From NCBI GenBank assembly GCA_022376515.1, contig WTXI01000013.1, forward strand, positions 248,001-312,000: a DNA stretch of 64,000 nt, written 5' to 3'. Positions 45,331-57,143 of the stretch are shown piece by piece (position 1 is the first letter of the stretch; each line of letters opens with the position of its first letter). Below the pieces are notes generated by a model. It saw only the letters and a list, made by a program, of their open reading frames with translations. It was not told where the DNA came from and did not search any database. The translations under genes and the position numbers were made by a program. Source of the stretch: Lactifluus volemus (lineage: Eukaryota > Basidiomycota > Agaricomycetes > Russulales > Russulaceae).

Positions 45331-47425
45331 GTTGAACACCTTTTCAAGTCGCATCATGAGTCGCATCACACAACCATCATGATACCCCTAGGGGGAGTAA
45401 CTAAATGGCGTCAGTTCGACGATCCTCGGCGAGGTGGTTGTTGCTAGGTGCTCGACCCGGCTCGGCTACGGCTTGGCTCATTTTGGTATGATCCAAGCCC
45501 GAGCCGAGTCGTGCGAGCCATTCCTGATTTACCTTTTTTTTTTTTTCTTTTTCTGCATATCTCCTTTCCACCTACCTCCTTCCACCTACCCATAACACCC
45601 CAGTAATAACCCCTGGCTTGTTCTCCATTACTTTCATCTCTCTGAGGAAGATTACAAGTTGAGAGCTAGAAGGTTGGGTCGAAGGGCGAGGCGTATATCG
45701 CCTCGCTTTTCGCTCTATAACTCTTTGAGTTCCTATCTAGCTGTGCGCTCATCTGCGCTCCTTTCATCGTCTCTTCTCCTATTCCCTTCTTCCCCCAATT
45801 CTCTTCTCTCCCTTCAAATGGCACAATGCAACCCACCTTCTCATCCCCTTCATCTGAATAGGCAGCCAAGGACTTGCCCCTAGTTGCCGCACCCTCCCTT
45901 ACGCAACATTACCTTCCGATTCCCCTTCAACCGCGGGCAAAGTTCGCTCCGGTCAAGGTCGGTCCATCACCCGGCTATTGGCCTTGCCCTAATCAACCCT
46001 TGAGAGCGCTCATTCACAGCCCACTCGCTTTTCGCAGGGGCTGACGTCAAATATCCCCCGAGGAGTTCTCCACTGCGCTGCAACACCCACGTCCCTCCTT
46101 GAGTGCGGAGAGTGCACAATTTCCGCCAAGAGTGGGGCAGGTTCCGGTCTGTAGTGCAAGGGTGAGGACTGGACTGGAGTGATGTTGATGGTGGGGCCAA
46201 CATGTACGTGCAGCTCACGATCGATCGATCGACTGTTTATCTGAACTGAAGGGTACCCTGCATAGCCTGTTGGCACCTCTTCCTCCAGGACAACACGACC
46301 CTCTCCCCCCATTCCATTCCTCATCGCCTCATCTTCGATACCCACCTTCTGGATCTCGTCCCACATCAGCCACGCCCATACACCTTGTAAAAGCCACGGC
46401 ATCATCGGCATCTACACTGCCCAATCCGTACTATTTCCTCCCACTGGGAAACAACCCCAAGCCGTCACGGTCACCCCAAGTCATCAAACGTTGCCTCTAG
46501 GTCACCGTGGTGAGGATCACCTGCTTGATTACTTGCTCGATACCCGCCGCACGTAACCTTCCATACGAAGATACCCTCAAGCGCAGCCGCCTACAAATGG
46601 AACGAAATTTATTGTTTTGCCCGATCGTAAAAACTTGTTTTACCCTGTAACCACGTAGAGCCCTATTTAGTGAGGATTAAGTCTATGTTATAGCAGGATG
46701 CGAATCGGATTTTTTTTAACAAGATGACGTTTTACATATCGGGCCATTCTTGCTGATGGATCGCGTTGACAGATATGCTTTGAAACGAGCCAAATGGAAT
46801 CAACTCCAGTCATGAATTGGTTTAGTTGAATACAGGAGTATCACGGGTGAAATAATGTATACTTGCACTTTGATGGCTCTGCCAGGATCTGAATCATGAT
46901 GCAACTATCTTTGGTACTCAGGCTCTAGGGAAGCCAATCCTAGTACACTGGCGGATTCTGCTATCTTGCATCCTGATTGTCAATTGACCGATCAAGTTGC
47001 GCATGGCATCTGGCATGATCATACAGGGGGGTAGAAAAACGTTTATAATAACCGAAGGGGGCACACTACGAAGCGTACAGATTCAGAAAAGGGATGCACT
47101 AAAATTCGATACGCGAAAGAGCACTTCACTCCCGATATTTGCTAGAGCTCAGCTCAGCCCAAGAAAGTACCAAGGGTGGTAGTACGGTACGAGAATAATG
47201 GACCTTGACACAGTAAAAATACGTCAAAACCATGCAACAACAAATCGACGAGCCATGATTGCGACCCACCTCAGACATGTGAATTTTTTGAGGGGTGACG
47301 CGGGAGGTTAACTATAGATGTCCCTATCTTGGGTATCTTCACTAGGATCCGACAAACAAACGAACTGCGAAATGTACAAGTAGAGAGGTGGCGATAGGTG
47401 AAGCTGTGAAGGGGAGGTGACGAAA
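45331..47425. other. Long intergenic region without recognised genes
   Basis: It contains the hairpin repeat at 45450-45520, a T-rich run at 45533-45548, C-rich stretches and short frames on both strands (longest 46010-46411, minus) with no recognisable family. From about 47290 the sequence is the 3' flank of DUF6535 copy D. Confidence 0.4.
45450..45520. repeat. GC-rich imperfect inverted repeat (hairpin)
   Basis: The left arm CTCGACCCGGCTCGG..GGCTTGG pairs with the right arm CCAAGCCCGAGCCGAG..CGAGCC across a loop of about 17 bp. It may be a non-autonomous repeat or structured insertion. No target duplication was identified. Confidence 0.55.
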
Positions 47426-49628
47426 TCACCCAGAGGAATCTGCAGGTGAGCGGTGGTCCCCTGCGGGTTGGCTGCTAGGGACTGGCAAGATGGCGAACGA
47501 TGATGGAGAGTCGTGCAGCATAGTTTGAGGGCCGGCAGCTGTTTCATGGTATTGCGAAGTTACACTGGCACCGGCTACTTGCGTTAAGGGGCCAAGAATG
47601 TGTCGTTTCAGGGGAGATACGAGAGAGGGTGGCTTTCGGCGCGTCCGAGGCATAATCGGGTGAGTCATATATAGGCTGGTAAGAGCAGGAATCAATGAAG
47701 ACAATGGGGTCTCGGAGCTCTTCCGGGGGTGATGGTCTGGGTTGGTGCACAAAGGATACGATAACACTTGGAACTTATCGAGTGTGGGTGTCGAAGAGTC
47801 GTCAGAACCGTGATGCAAGTCGATATAAAGACGGCGGAGGAGGAAGACAATGAAGTGGGGAACGCTTCCATCACCCGTATTCTGCGCTTTTTGAACGATT
47901 TCATTCCACAAGGAACAGAAGTCATGCTGCAATTCAGGGAGAGTGTGTCGTATGTCAAATTTGGAGGCTGTTTGGAGGATACAAGAGGCCGCGTCGCCAG
48001 CCATAACCCGATTGTTGCCGGAAGAGACGTTCGAAATTTTGCGAGCCATGTGGATCAAGTTGGCGAGTATAGGCTATCATCGCCCTGAGCGACATACCTT
48101 ATGATGTCACTTTCCGATTTGCCGAGCTGGTCCGCAGCGAGTTCGATCCAACGGTCGTCTCTTTCCTCCACATTCGCTATGATGTCAGCGACAATCGTTT
48201 GTGCGCATAAACCAATTTCTTCGCCGATTCTATTCGGGCTTCTCAGACAACGCCCCACTTCAACGGATCGCACCAGACTCTGGTCCGTAGTCTCTGAAAA
48301 CAAGTCCCAAAAAGCCGTGCCTCGGGTTTCGTCGGCGATCTTCACGCACATTATGAATCGCTTTACTTTTTCTGGCTTGGTGACCGAACCAGACGAGAGG
48401 GTACGGTTCAAGAATGCCACCAAAGCCGAAGAAAACTTCGGGGAATCCAATGTCGCGATGCTACGCAGGGGATCTCGGACGATTCCGTTTGAGGTATAAA
48501 AGCCATGGATATACTCAAAAAATCGATCTAGTTGGTCGTTTGAAGCGAAAGCATGGGCATTAAATGTCCAGTTCAAGATGAAGCTGTCAATCCTCGTTGA
48601 CGTTTTGGTAACCTCCTCCCTTGCAAGCTTCTCAAGTCCTCTTGAGAACCCTATGGAATATTTGGGGGCCATGTCACGAAGGCGCTTCGAGAAGAAGGAT
48701 AGATATAATATGCCGGCATATACGCGAAAGACCAGTGAAGAAAGTGGCGAATAGAATGGGCTGTCCACCCACAGAAGTGGCAAGATTGTGATGACCAAAT
48801 ACGCCGCCGTGAAAGCTGCAATCCACCAAACTACGGCGAAGAAGGGTGTGTGATTAATATTGAAGAGATATATGAGTAGGCCGGCAAAGAACAGGAAGAG
48901 GGAAAAGTGTATCAGGGAGGGTATCGCCTCTGCCACCGATGAAAAGCGGAACCTTCCAACCCCGTGGGCAAAGAACGCACGCATCCGTGCCCCATCGTGA
49001 GGATTCCAACGCGACCTTTGAGTGATCCAGAGGTATCGACGGGCCCATTGTTGTAACATTGACACCAGCAGAGCACAGGTAAGACTGATAGTGAAGCTCA
49101 AAAACCAGAGAGAGTTGACCCAAATGATGTATTTCGGGGGAGAGAAGGGCGGTGGGCTGAGTGGAGTGGCGGCAAGAGGTGCGTTGGAGGCTTGATTGAC
49201 CTGATTCTTATAGAGGTTCTCGAGATAAAATACGGACAGGTTTTGTTTGAGGTCGACAACGGTCACCGTGATCATTATCGCAACAGCAATAGAGAATAAA
49301 CCAGTCTATTATTTGTTTATGTTATGCAAAGTGAGATGAATGCTGGATGCTGAGGACTAACGAAGATGAGAATGCCGTTAGCATCTTTTTGCCAGCGGGC
49401 AGCTATCTTATTGTCTTCTTCCTCTGTCATACTGCGATACATGCTGAAGAAAGGCGCTGAGCTATCAGAAAATTCCTGTTCTTCATCCCTCATCGTATGG
49501 AAGGGGTCAGCTATTGAATAGATTAGAGAAATTCGTGAGCTTCATGACGAGACCAAAGGGTCAGGTAACATACCAATAAAGCTCGCCCTTCGAGACATGT
49601 CAAGGACTTTATCGCCAGATTGTACCAT
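47426..49628 (-). pseudogene. DUF6535 membrane protein, copy D, one frame break
   Basis: Exons 49628-49574 (MVQSGDKVLDMSRRA..), 49510-49362 (SDSSAPFFSMYRSM.., GILIF) and from 49305 join in frame through introns of 63 and 56 bp, the second with a GTTAGT donor. All four helices are present: TGLFSIAVAIMITVTVVDL, WVNSLWFLSFTISLTCALL, LIHFSLFLFFAGLLIYLF and the following one. The soluble part is intact until IIRYVAQGDDS, where one base is missing near 48075 relative to copies B and E. The frame then continues as IHMARKISNVSSG.., LPELQHDFCSLWNEIV to 47426. A single lesion makes this copy either recently disabled or a sequencing artefact. Confidence 0.8.
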
Positions 49629-51086
49629 AGAAAAGTGTCTGGTATGAGGTTGGAAATCTTTCGGGGGATAGGGTGCGAGTGAACCTCGAAACGCCAACCC
49701 GAGTAGACCAGCGAACGGGTTTGTTCGGTCGAAAATTGATCGACCAATAGCATAAAAGAGCGTAAGACGGAGCGCTTCAACAACGGTCAGGTGATATCAT
49801 ATTATCAGGTGATCCAACCCCAAAAACCCCAAACCCAGAACATGTCAAGGTGGGGAATGGGATTCATTAGAGTCCCAGCTGCAGCCTCCTTTGAAAATTA
49901 GAACCTCACGAGTGAATTGGATCCCTTGAGATGGTCATCGAGTCCTTGTACTACCTTCACACGATTCCGGATCATCGTTCATCTTGTTTGTCCTTGTTCT
50001 GCCATCGCCTTGGCAGCGCCTTCCCTGAAGTAGCCTTGGCGTTACCGCAGTTTCCCTATCCCTTCCCATGTCACTGTACATTCTTGTGCTTGACTCTCTC
50101 ACCGTCATGCGAACATCGTGTATAAAGCCGTCCAAGTGAAATCAATGTAACTTTCGAGAAATACTGAGCCGCAGTCAAGATCGGGGAATACGTCACCGCG
50201 GCCTATTTTCGGCAAACGGAGATTGGGAAGTTCTTTGAATGGGGGGAGTTCGAGCTGGGCAGTGCTCTCGTCTTCAATTGGATATCATGGTGCGCTCTGG
50301 GGATCGCAATCGTAATCGCACCAACATCTGTGGGGCTACAGTATCATGATGTGAAATCGGATAACCTCCGTTAAGACTACGATGTGACGTACATGATGCC
50401 TGTTCATGCAGAAACACCACCTTTGTTTCAGAGAAATGTACGTGGACGTGTAGAAGCCCCCAGCATACATCCAACCTGGCCGGCATGACTGTGAGGTGAG
50501 ACCAGAGCTGTTCCAGGGGTCCCATCACAAATCGGCTTAAATATCTCATGTGCCCACCAACGTAGCTATGTCCCATAACAATAATTTTGTTACAGAGATG
50601 ACTCATTTCTCGTACAAAGGGCAATCACGTCACTGTCAACCGACACTGGAAAGCGCTTTTGCCTCCATTGCAGTACATGATTTGATACTAGTACCCGAGA
50701 CGCTTAGCGCGGGAAGAGAGACTGGCAGGGACCCCGAGTTTCAGTATACGTATACATGTTCTGTCACGGTATTGATCGGAGAGGACACAGTGCGTACAGA
50801 AGACGGGAAAATGAATCCCTGCTAGTAGTAATCTACCTGCTTGTTTAAAGGGTCCGTGGAAATGTACGAAAAATCTGTTATGCGAAAGGGCGGCCTCAAA
50901 CTCTCAACCCTTTGTCGTCTGTCCCAAGCCATTACGGCCAGAGTTCCAACGGTTACTACAGGCACCCTGGGGTGACATGTCCAAGCCTGAGACAGTAGGA
51001 ACGCCTCTAGTCAGTCGGATGTAAGTGTAAGTGGGAATGCAATAAATGGTGATGATGAACTTGAACATGGTCTTGGACGGTCTGAT
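49629..51086. other. Intergenic region, nothing recognised
   Basis: Short frames at 49931-50135 and 50274-50825 on both strands have no family resemblance. No repeat boundary is obvious. Confidence 0.4.
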
Positions 51087-53316
51087 TCATTCACACAGAG
51101 GATTCTGTGGGTGAATGGAAGTCCTCCATAAGCCGGCTGCTGAGGACTGGCAGAGTGCTAGCCGATGATGGGGAGGTAGTGTGAGGGTGGTGATCGTTTC
51201 GTGTTGCGCAGTTGGGCTGTGGCCAGCTGCGTGTTCCGAAGAAACTGGAATGGTATTTTCAGGAGAGACTCGGATTTGGGATATAGAGCCTCCCGGAACG
51301 TCATAATTATGTGAAGACGGATCTGGGTTGTCTGAGCTGGTAAAAGCGGGATTCAACGGAGGCAAGGGATGGTCCGGGTCCCTGCACAAAGGATACGACG
51401 TTGGGTCGAGTCTATGGAAGGAGGCTGTCGGCACATCATCAGTGCCTTGATGTAAGTCAATATAGTGGTCAAGAATCTGTATGAGAATATAGCTGGGGGT
51501 ATTGAAAACCCTGCCCTTCTGCGCTTCGGGAATGATTTCGTTCCACAATGTACAGAAATCATGCCGAAGTTCAGGAAGAGTATTTCGTATGTCAAATATG
51601 GAGAGTGATTGTAGAATAGTGCGTGTGATGGTGGTAGCCGTGTATTGATCGATCCCAGGAAGCGAGTAGAAGAGCTGGCGAGCCATGTGGATCCAGTTGG
51701 CAAGTAACACGCTATCATTGCCATGTGCGAGATACCTTCGGATGTCGTTTTCCGATTTTCCGAATTGCTCCGCAGCGAGGGCGATCCAACGGTCGTCCCT
51801 TTCCTCTACATTTGCGATAATGTCGGCAACGATGGCTTGCGCGCACAAACCAATCTCCTGGTCGCTTCCACCGTCCTTACTTCTCAGCAAATGGCCCACT
51901 TCAATGGATTGCAGGAGATCCTGGTTCATAACGAAGGTATTAAAAAGGTTCCGGAAGGCTCTGGCGTGGGTCGCGTCGGCGACCTTCACGCACATGACGA
52001 ATCGTCGTATCTTGTCCGACTTGGATACCGAACTAGACGACAAAGTGCGGTTCAAGAACGCCACCAAAGCCGAGGAAAACTTGAAAGAGCGCAGTCTCGA
52101 GAGGCTACTGGCGGGATCCTCGATCACCTTCCGATTTGAACTATACAAGAAACCATGGATACAGTCAAAAAATTGATCCAGGTCACGATCCTCATTCAGG
52201 GCGTCGAATGTCCATTGCAGAACAGGCCGTCGATGGCCGCTGACGAGTTTCGAACGACTTTTTCTGCTATTTTCGTCATGCCTCGTATGCATCTCTTGGA
52301 ATAGTGATCGCTCAACCGAAAAAAAAACTCCGAGGCTCTAGAGCTGCAGCCAAGCAACCAGCCGAGGATTAAAAGGTTGGACCTAATACGCCGGCATATA
52401 CCCGGAAGGCGAGTGAAGACAGTGGTGCATAGTAAGGGCTATCTAGCCGCAGAATTGGCATGAATGTGATGAGGATGTATGTTGCCGTGGAAACTGCGAC
52501 CCACCACACCACGGCAACGAACACGGTATGATTCACATTGAAGAGATATATGAGGAGGCCAGTGAAGAAAAGGAAGAGGGAAACATGTATCAGGGTTGGT
52601 ATGGTTTCAACCACCCAGGAAACCGCATTTTTTCGACGCCATGGGCGAAGAATGCGCGAATCCGGGCTCTGTCATGTGGACTGTACCGTGGCCTCTGAGT
52701 GATCCGGAGGTATCGCGGGCCCATTGCTGTACCAGTGTCGCCAGTAAAGCACAAGTAAGACTGATAACTAAGCTCAAGATCCAGAGCGAGTTACCCAGAT
52801 CACGTACGTCGGCGGAGAGAATGGTGGTGGTGTAACAGGGTGACAGGGTGGATGGTCGGATACGTTAGAATCAGCGAGAAGCTGAAGCTGATAGATATTC
52901 CCAAGGTAGAATGCGGACGTGTCCTGGGAATTTGGCTTGAGGTCGATGACCGTCACCGCGATTAATGCCGCAACAGCAGCCGAAAACAAACCGGTCTATC
53001 ATGACGGTTTCTGATTTGGTATTCGAGTGGTGTTGACGCTAAGCTGAAGACTCACGAAAATGAGAACGCCATCAGCATCCTTTTGCCAGCGTTCCGCCAT
53101 CTTATTGTCTTCTTCCTCTGCTAATTTGAGATACATGTTGAAGAGAGGAGCTGAACTGTCGGCATACTCGGACTGTTCTTCATCGCGTACAGGGTGAACG
53201 GGGAGACCTAGTTTATGGGTTTGTGAGATTCACGAGGGCAAGGCTGGGCAGGGTAACATACTTGTGTGACTCCCTTTCCGTGGCATGTTGAGGACATGGT
53301 CACCAGGTTGTGCCAT
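51087..53316 (-). pseudogene. DUF6535 membrane protein, copy E, several frame breaks
   Basis: Start exon 53316-53262 (MAQPGDHVLNMPRKGSHT) joins through an intron to ..EYADSSAPLFNMYLKLAEE.. and ADGVLIF, then a second intron and SGLFSAAVAALIAVTVIDLKP. Compared with copy B, single bases are lost near 52795 (in the second helix), near 52715 (RRYLRI region) and in the segments near 52620, 52370 and 52235. The C-terminal soluble part from 52292 to 51087 is one open frame (FSSALVAFLNRTLSSSS, LAAEQFGKSENDI, LLANWIHMARQL, LPELRHDFCTLWNEI). The high number of lesions suggests genuine decay. Confidence 0.8.
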
Positions 53317-54120
53317 TGAATAAAACCCTGGATTGTAAGGAAAGCTTCTTCGTGTGTTGAGGTGCAAGGTGTTAGAAGAGGAGCTGCACAGGAGTCATTT
53401 TTTAACGGCCAACTTGAACGTGCACACACGAGGGGGAAATGAGGCATCTTTGTGAGTTGAAGGGCAAGGTGTTGGAGGTATAGTCACATCACGAGGGAGA
53501 CCGTGGGAGAGAGAAACTAGGCCAGCATAATGTCCAAACAAGACGCGGAATGAAGCGGAGGAAGCTGCCGGTGGCATCGAAGCCTTGATTTGAATTGACG
53601 TAACTTGGAGGCGGCGTACCTCCCTGAGGATATGGACAGCCTCAAACGAACTCATTAACTTACTTAGTCACGGTCGGAAGAGTATTTCATTTGTCAAATC
53701 TTCAATGTGGGACCAGTCAGGGTTGAAGAAGAGCCGACTTAGTCATGCTTCAAAACGTTCCCCTGTTGGTTTCCGATTGTTTGAACAAGAAACTTTACGA
53801 AAGGATTTCATTGAATGGGAGGGACCAGTGCTTTACAAGGCTGCGACGTATAGTTAATAGAGACAACTTGAAGGGCGGAAGGTCGAAAGTATCATTCATT
53901 AGGCGTCCACGCCGGGTATGTCCGTGACTAATAATGACCACTGGCACCACTTGATTCATCATATCCACGGCCACAAGTGGGCTCATGCACTGGCATGACG
54001 CCACTATCTATTTTCATCACCACGACTAATAGTGGGATGACGAAAGACCTTCGGTTATGGTGATACTGTATTTATAGGTCATGAATCAATTGAGAACTTG
54101 TATTCTTGATCATCGGTACG
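53317..54120. other. Upstream region of GST copy 1
   Basis: No gene is seen. The last ~190 bp (from about 53930) resemble the upstream region of GST copy 2 (about 56960-57143), including a TTTATAGG TATA-like string near 54070, so the promoter was duplicated with the gene. Confidence 0.5.
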
Positions 54121-55078
54121 ATGGCCACAGCTGATGTTATTTTTTATACTGCCAAGGTGAGTGTTGCCCCCGCTCTCTAATACTATAACTGATCTCGTGG
54201 GTCCCGCAGGTCTGCCCATTCGCCCAACGGGTTGGTCGAGCCAGCTTTGACCTAGTCCGTGTGGCGTTGACTCCTCTCATCAGGTGGAGCTTGCCTTCCA
54301 AGAGGCAGGCACCGACGTGACAAGGTATCAGATAGATCTTCAGAACAAACCTGAGTGGTATGCATCACGAGTAAACCCAGCAGGCAAAGTCGGTCGCACC
54401 TCCCTATAACTCGATTTGAACTCATGCTCATGACGGTCAATGACATGGACTAACCTACAGGTTCCAGCTGTCGTGTATGGATCGCCCCAGTCAAAGCCTG
54501 AAAACCCGTCTGCAGAATCCGTCAAGCTCGCCGAGTCATTGGTCTTGCTCGAGTTTGTCGCGGACCTGCACCCCGGCTCTGATCTACTGCCTCACGACCC
54601 TGTGCAACGCGCGCGGGTGCGTTTCTTCATCGACACGGCCTCGAACAAGCTACTTGCTTCCAGTACCCCTTTCTTCTACCGCGGTGAGGCCCCGGAACGC
54701 TTCATTGAAGCGCTCGCAGAGGTTCAAGAGTTGCTCTCCCCAAGCGGGTTCGCCATTGGGGACCACTTTACGATCGCGGATGCTGCACTGGCGCCATTCC
54801 TCGGCCGCTGGGAGCTCCAGCTTCGCAATGACGTCGGCAAGTATGCTGAAGGAACAGGACCACGCGTACATGCAATACTCTTCCAGAGCGAGCGCTTTTC
54901 GCGCCTACAAAATTACTTTGCAAATATCACGAGTCGCCAGAGCTTTAAGAATAGCTTTGATTCGGTACGTTTATTCGTGGCTGAGGTGGATTGCTTGCGT
55001 GGTCACGGAATTGATCGAGTTTGATGACAGGATTACCTGCTGGGGCAAGCAAAGATTAGGTTGGCTCGACAGAAGTAG
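54121..55078 (+). CDS. Omega-like glutathione S-transferase, copy 1, intact
   Basis: A cytosolic enzyme that conjugates or reduces substrates with glutathione. Five exons (54121-54156, 54210-54230, 54284-54388, 54461-54964, 55031-55078) join in frame to 237 aa; introns are 53, 53, 72 and 66 bp. The N-terminal thioredoxin fold begins ADVIFYTAK and VCPFAQR, with the Cys in CPFA that omega-class and Ure2p-related GSTs use. It continues VELAFQEAG..YQIDLQNKPEWYASRVNPAGKVPAVVYG, where VPA is the cis-Pro that contacts glutathione. The all-helical C-terminal domain follows (AESLVLLEFVADLHPGS.., FAIGDHFTIADAALAPFL). Exon 2 is only 21 nt and encodes VCPFAQR. Start chosen at the ATG at the head of exon 1, preceded by the conserved upstream block. 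Good model; the physiological substrate is unknown. Confidence 0.88.
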
Positions 55079-55164
55079 TCAATGAATTGGCCAAGAAGGA
55101 AGACCGTGTGATCTGATCAGAGGATTATTTTGTTTTGTTTGAGCAAGTAAAGAGACAATCAGTG

Positions 55165-55431
55165 TTACTTCGAGGCCTTGGCCGGTGATGGACTGAACTT
55201 CGCTCGAGAGTGGCACTGCAGATAGATGCGGATACTTTGCACGGAGATGCTCAGCTACTGCTTTGAAACAGGATGCGAGCTCTCCGAGACAAGTGCCATG
55301 ATCGTGCCTATTTCATCTTCGCGCAAGATGTGTGCCTCCACGATGGTCAAACGGCCAAATGTCAATGTACCAGCCTTGTCAAACACGGCAACGGTTGTAT
55401 TCCTGGCGCGTTGAACCGTGACGGTGGTCGC
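55165..55431 (-). pseudogene. PCA1-like ATPase fragment, piece 1
   Basis: Closely matches 39335-39597 of the PCA1-like ATPase in the same orientation. It encodes RNTTVAVFDKAGTLTFGRL.. and VEAHILREDEIGTIMALVSESSHPVSK in one frame, so it keeps the reading frame that the full copy has lost. The phosphorylation motif is DKAGT instead of DKTGT. Confidence 0.8.
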
Positions 55432-55555
55432 AGACCGCGAATCCATCTCAACTCGTCCTGGCCTACATAGAGGCGATCCCATCAAAAAAGCAACTGGATA
55501 TGTCTACAAAGCTACGTATCATGTTCTCTTCCATTAGTGAGTCGTGTGGAGCCAA
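55432..55555 (+). pseudogene. MINDY relic 4 (short fragment inside the ATPase copy)
   Basis: Starting abruptly at the end of ATPase piece 1, this segment matches MINDY relics 1 and 2 (GACCGCGAATCCATCTC.., CTACATAGAGGCGATCC.., TTAGTGAGTCGTGTGG). It ends where the 3'-flank sequence of the GST unit begins in inverted orientation. Confidence 0.65.
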
Positions 55556-55559
55556 CCGT

Positions 55560-55640
55560 GGACTCGCTCGGGATCAAGTCGCACACGATCATGATGCTCA
55601 GACTCCCGGGCCTGGAAACTATGCTTGCGTCCCTGACACT
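55560..55640 (+). repeat. Inverted copy of GST-unit 3' flank (left arm)
   Basis: About 80 bp (CTCGCTCGGGATCAAGTCGC.. to ..TCCCTGACACTCGATGG) match the reverse complement of 58185-58258, the sequence just downstream of GST copy 2. Confidence 0.7.
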
Positions 55641-55649
55641 CGATGGGCT

Positions 55650-56345
55650 GGCTCGACCTACAAAATGAACCGCTTATATCCCTCATGACGCAGAAGGCCC
55701 TGACCACGTTCGCCGTCACTTTCCACACCGAGATTGTTGCTTTTTTCGGACTACCCGACGTGCCACGTCCTAACGCTCGAGCTGTCATTGACCTTCTTCA
55801 ACGCCAAGGGATCCAGGTGCACATCGTCTCTGGAGATGCACCTCCCCGTTGGTCGCGCACGTCGCGAGAGAGCTGGGCGTCCCGAGCGTGTGTGCGATCG
55901 GTGGCTGCCTACCCACAGTCAAAGTTGCTCGCGTGCGCGCACCGCGCGCTTCAAGCGACAGGGGCATATGTCATGTTTATTGGCGAAGGGACAAACAACA
56001 CGCCGGCACTTGCCGCCGCGGACATCGGTATCGCCATGGGCAGCGGGACGGATGTTGCTCGAAGTGTGGCGGATGCGCACCCGACCTCGCCCGTGCATTG
56101 GAAGCTCTCTTTCACCTTTCGCGTAGCGCGGTGTAGCGGGTGTACCTCAATTTCGCATGGTCGTTCCTTCACAACCTTTTCGCGGTCTCATTAGCCGCGG
56201 GGGCATTTCTAAAGGTCCGCATCGCTCCGGAGTATGCAGGTTTAGGAGAGATGGTAAGTATTGTGCCGGTCGTCCTCGTAGCTTGGACTCGTGGAGCATG
56301 TGGTTTCTCAAGTATTTAGGGCGCAAAGGATGAAGCCGTGCATTG
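55650..56345 (+). pseudogene. PCA1-like ATPase fragment, piece 2, inverted
   Basis: Matches the C-terminal half of the PCA1-like ATPase (about 39310-38600) but is read on the plus strand, opposite to piece 1. It encodes [43 protein letters not shown] and [38 protein letters not shown]. The hinge motif GDGTND of the full copy has become GEGTNN. Frame breaks occur after SGDAPP and after the hinge region. The duplicated segment includes the 3' flank of the parent. Confidence 0.82.
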
Positions 56346-57143
56346 TACGAGATTCACGAGCAATTTACGACTGTACATAGACCTCTTCACTGGCAGAACC
56401 GATTGTGATAATATGAAGCTCCGAATGGAGAAATGGAAGAGAACGAGCGGGGTAAACGTGAGAATGCGGGAAGGCACGCGAGAATGGGAAAGAATGAAAG
56501 TGGGCACAACTGATGCCCTTACAACTGACCATTCGAAGGTATTTACGCTAGAACCCATAGTAATTACTAATGTAGCTACTAATTTGCTACAGTAAGGCTG
56601 AAACGTGGATGAACGCGAGGAAATGACGAGCAGGCGCGCTCGGTCCTCAAATGAGACAGCGGTCTCGTAAAACACGAAAGGAGGCCTCGGGAATAGTAGA
56701 ACTATCTAAAACGAATATATGTCAGTCCGGAACATGAAAGGGTATCATGGGCGTCCGCCCTCAACGAGGAGCGGTCGTGATCCAGTTCTGGGCTGCCCTC
56801 GGGGCGCGATGGGATCTCCTTCCTCGCTCCTCGGACCTCCCGCGGTCAATTCCCCTCAGCCCTTGGCATCCAACATCCCCTACAAAAGCACCATTATGTG
56901 AACAATATACTCAAATAGAACTTGTTGTCATTTACCTTCAACATCGACAGTCATTCCGTATTACGTAAATGACTTGACTCATCATATCCACAGGCTCTAC
57001 AGTACCTCTTGTCATCACCATGACTAGTAGTCGGATGACAAACGACCTTCCTCTGGGTGGATTACGGTGACATTTATAGGCCACACGAATCTTTACCCTG
57101 CGATTCAGAGTCTGTATTCTTGATCCTACCCCACATAGGTACG
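56346..57143. other. Region between ATPase relic and GST copy 2
   Basis: The first ~65 bp are the duplicated 3' flank of the PCA1-like ATPase. The last ~190 bp are the duplicated GST upstream block with a TTTATAGG string near 57072. No gene lies between them. Confidence 0.5.
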
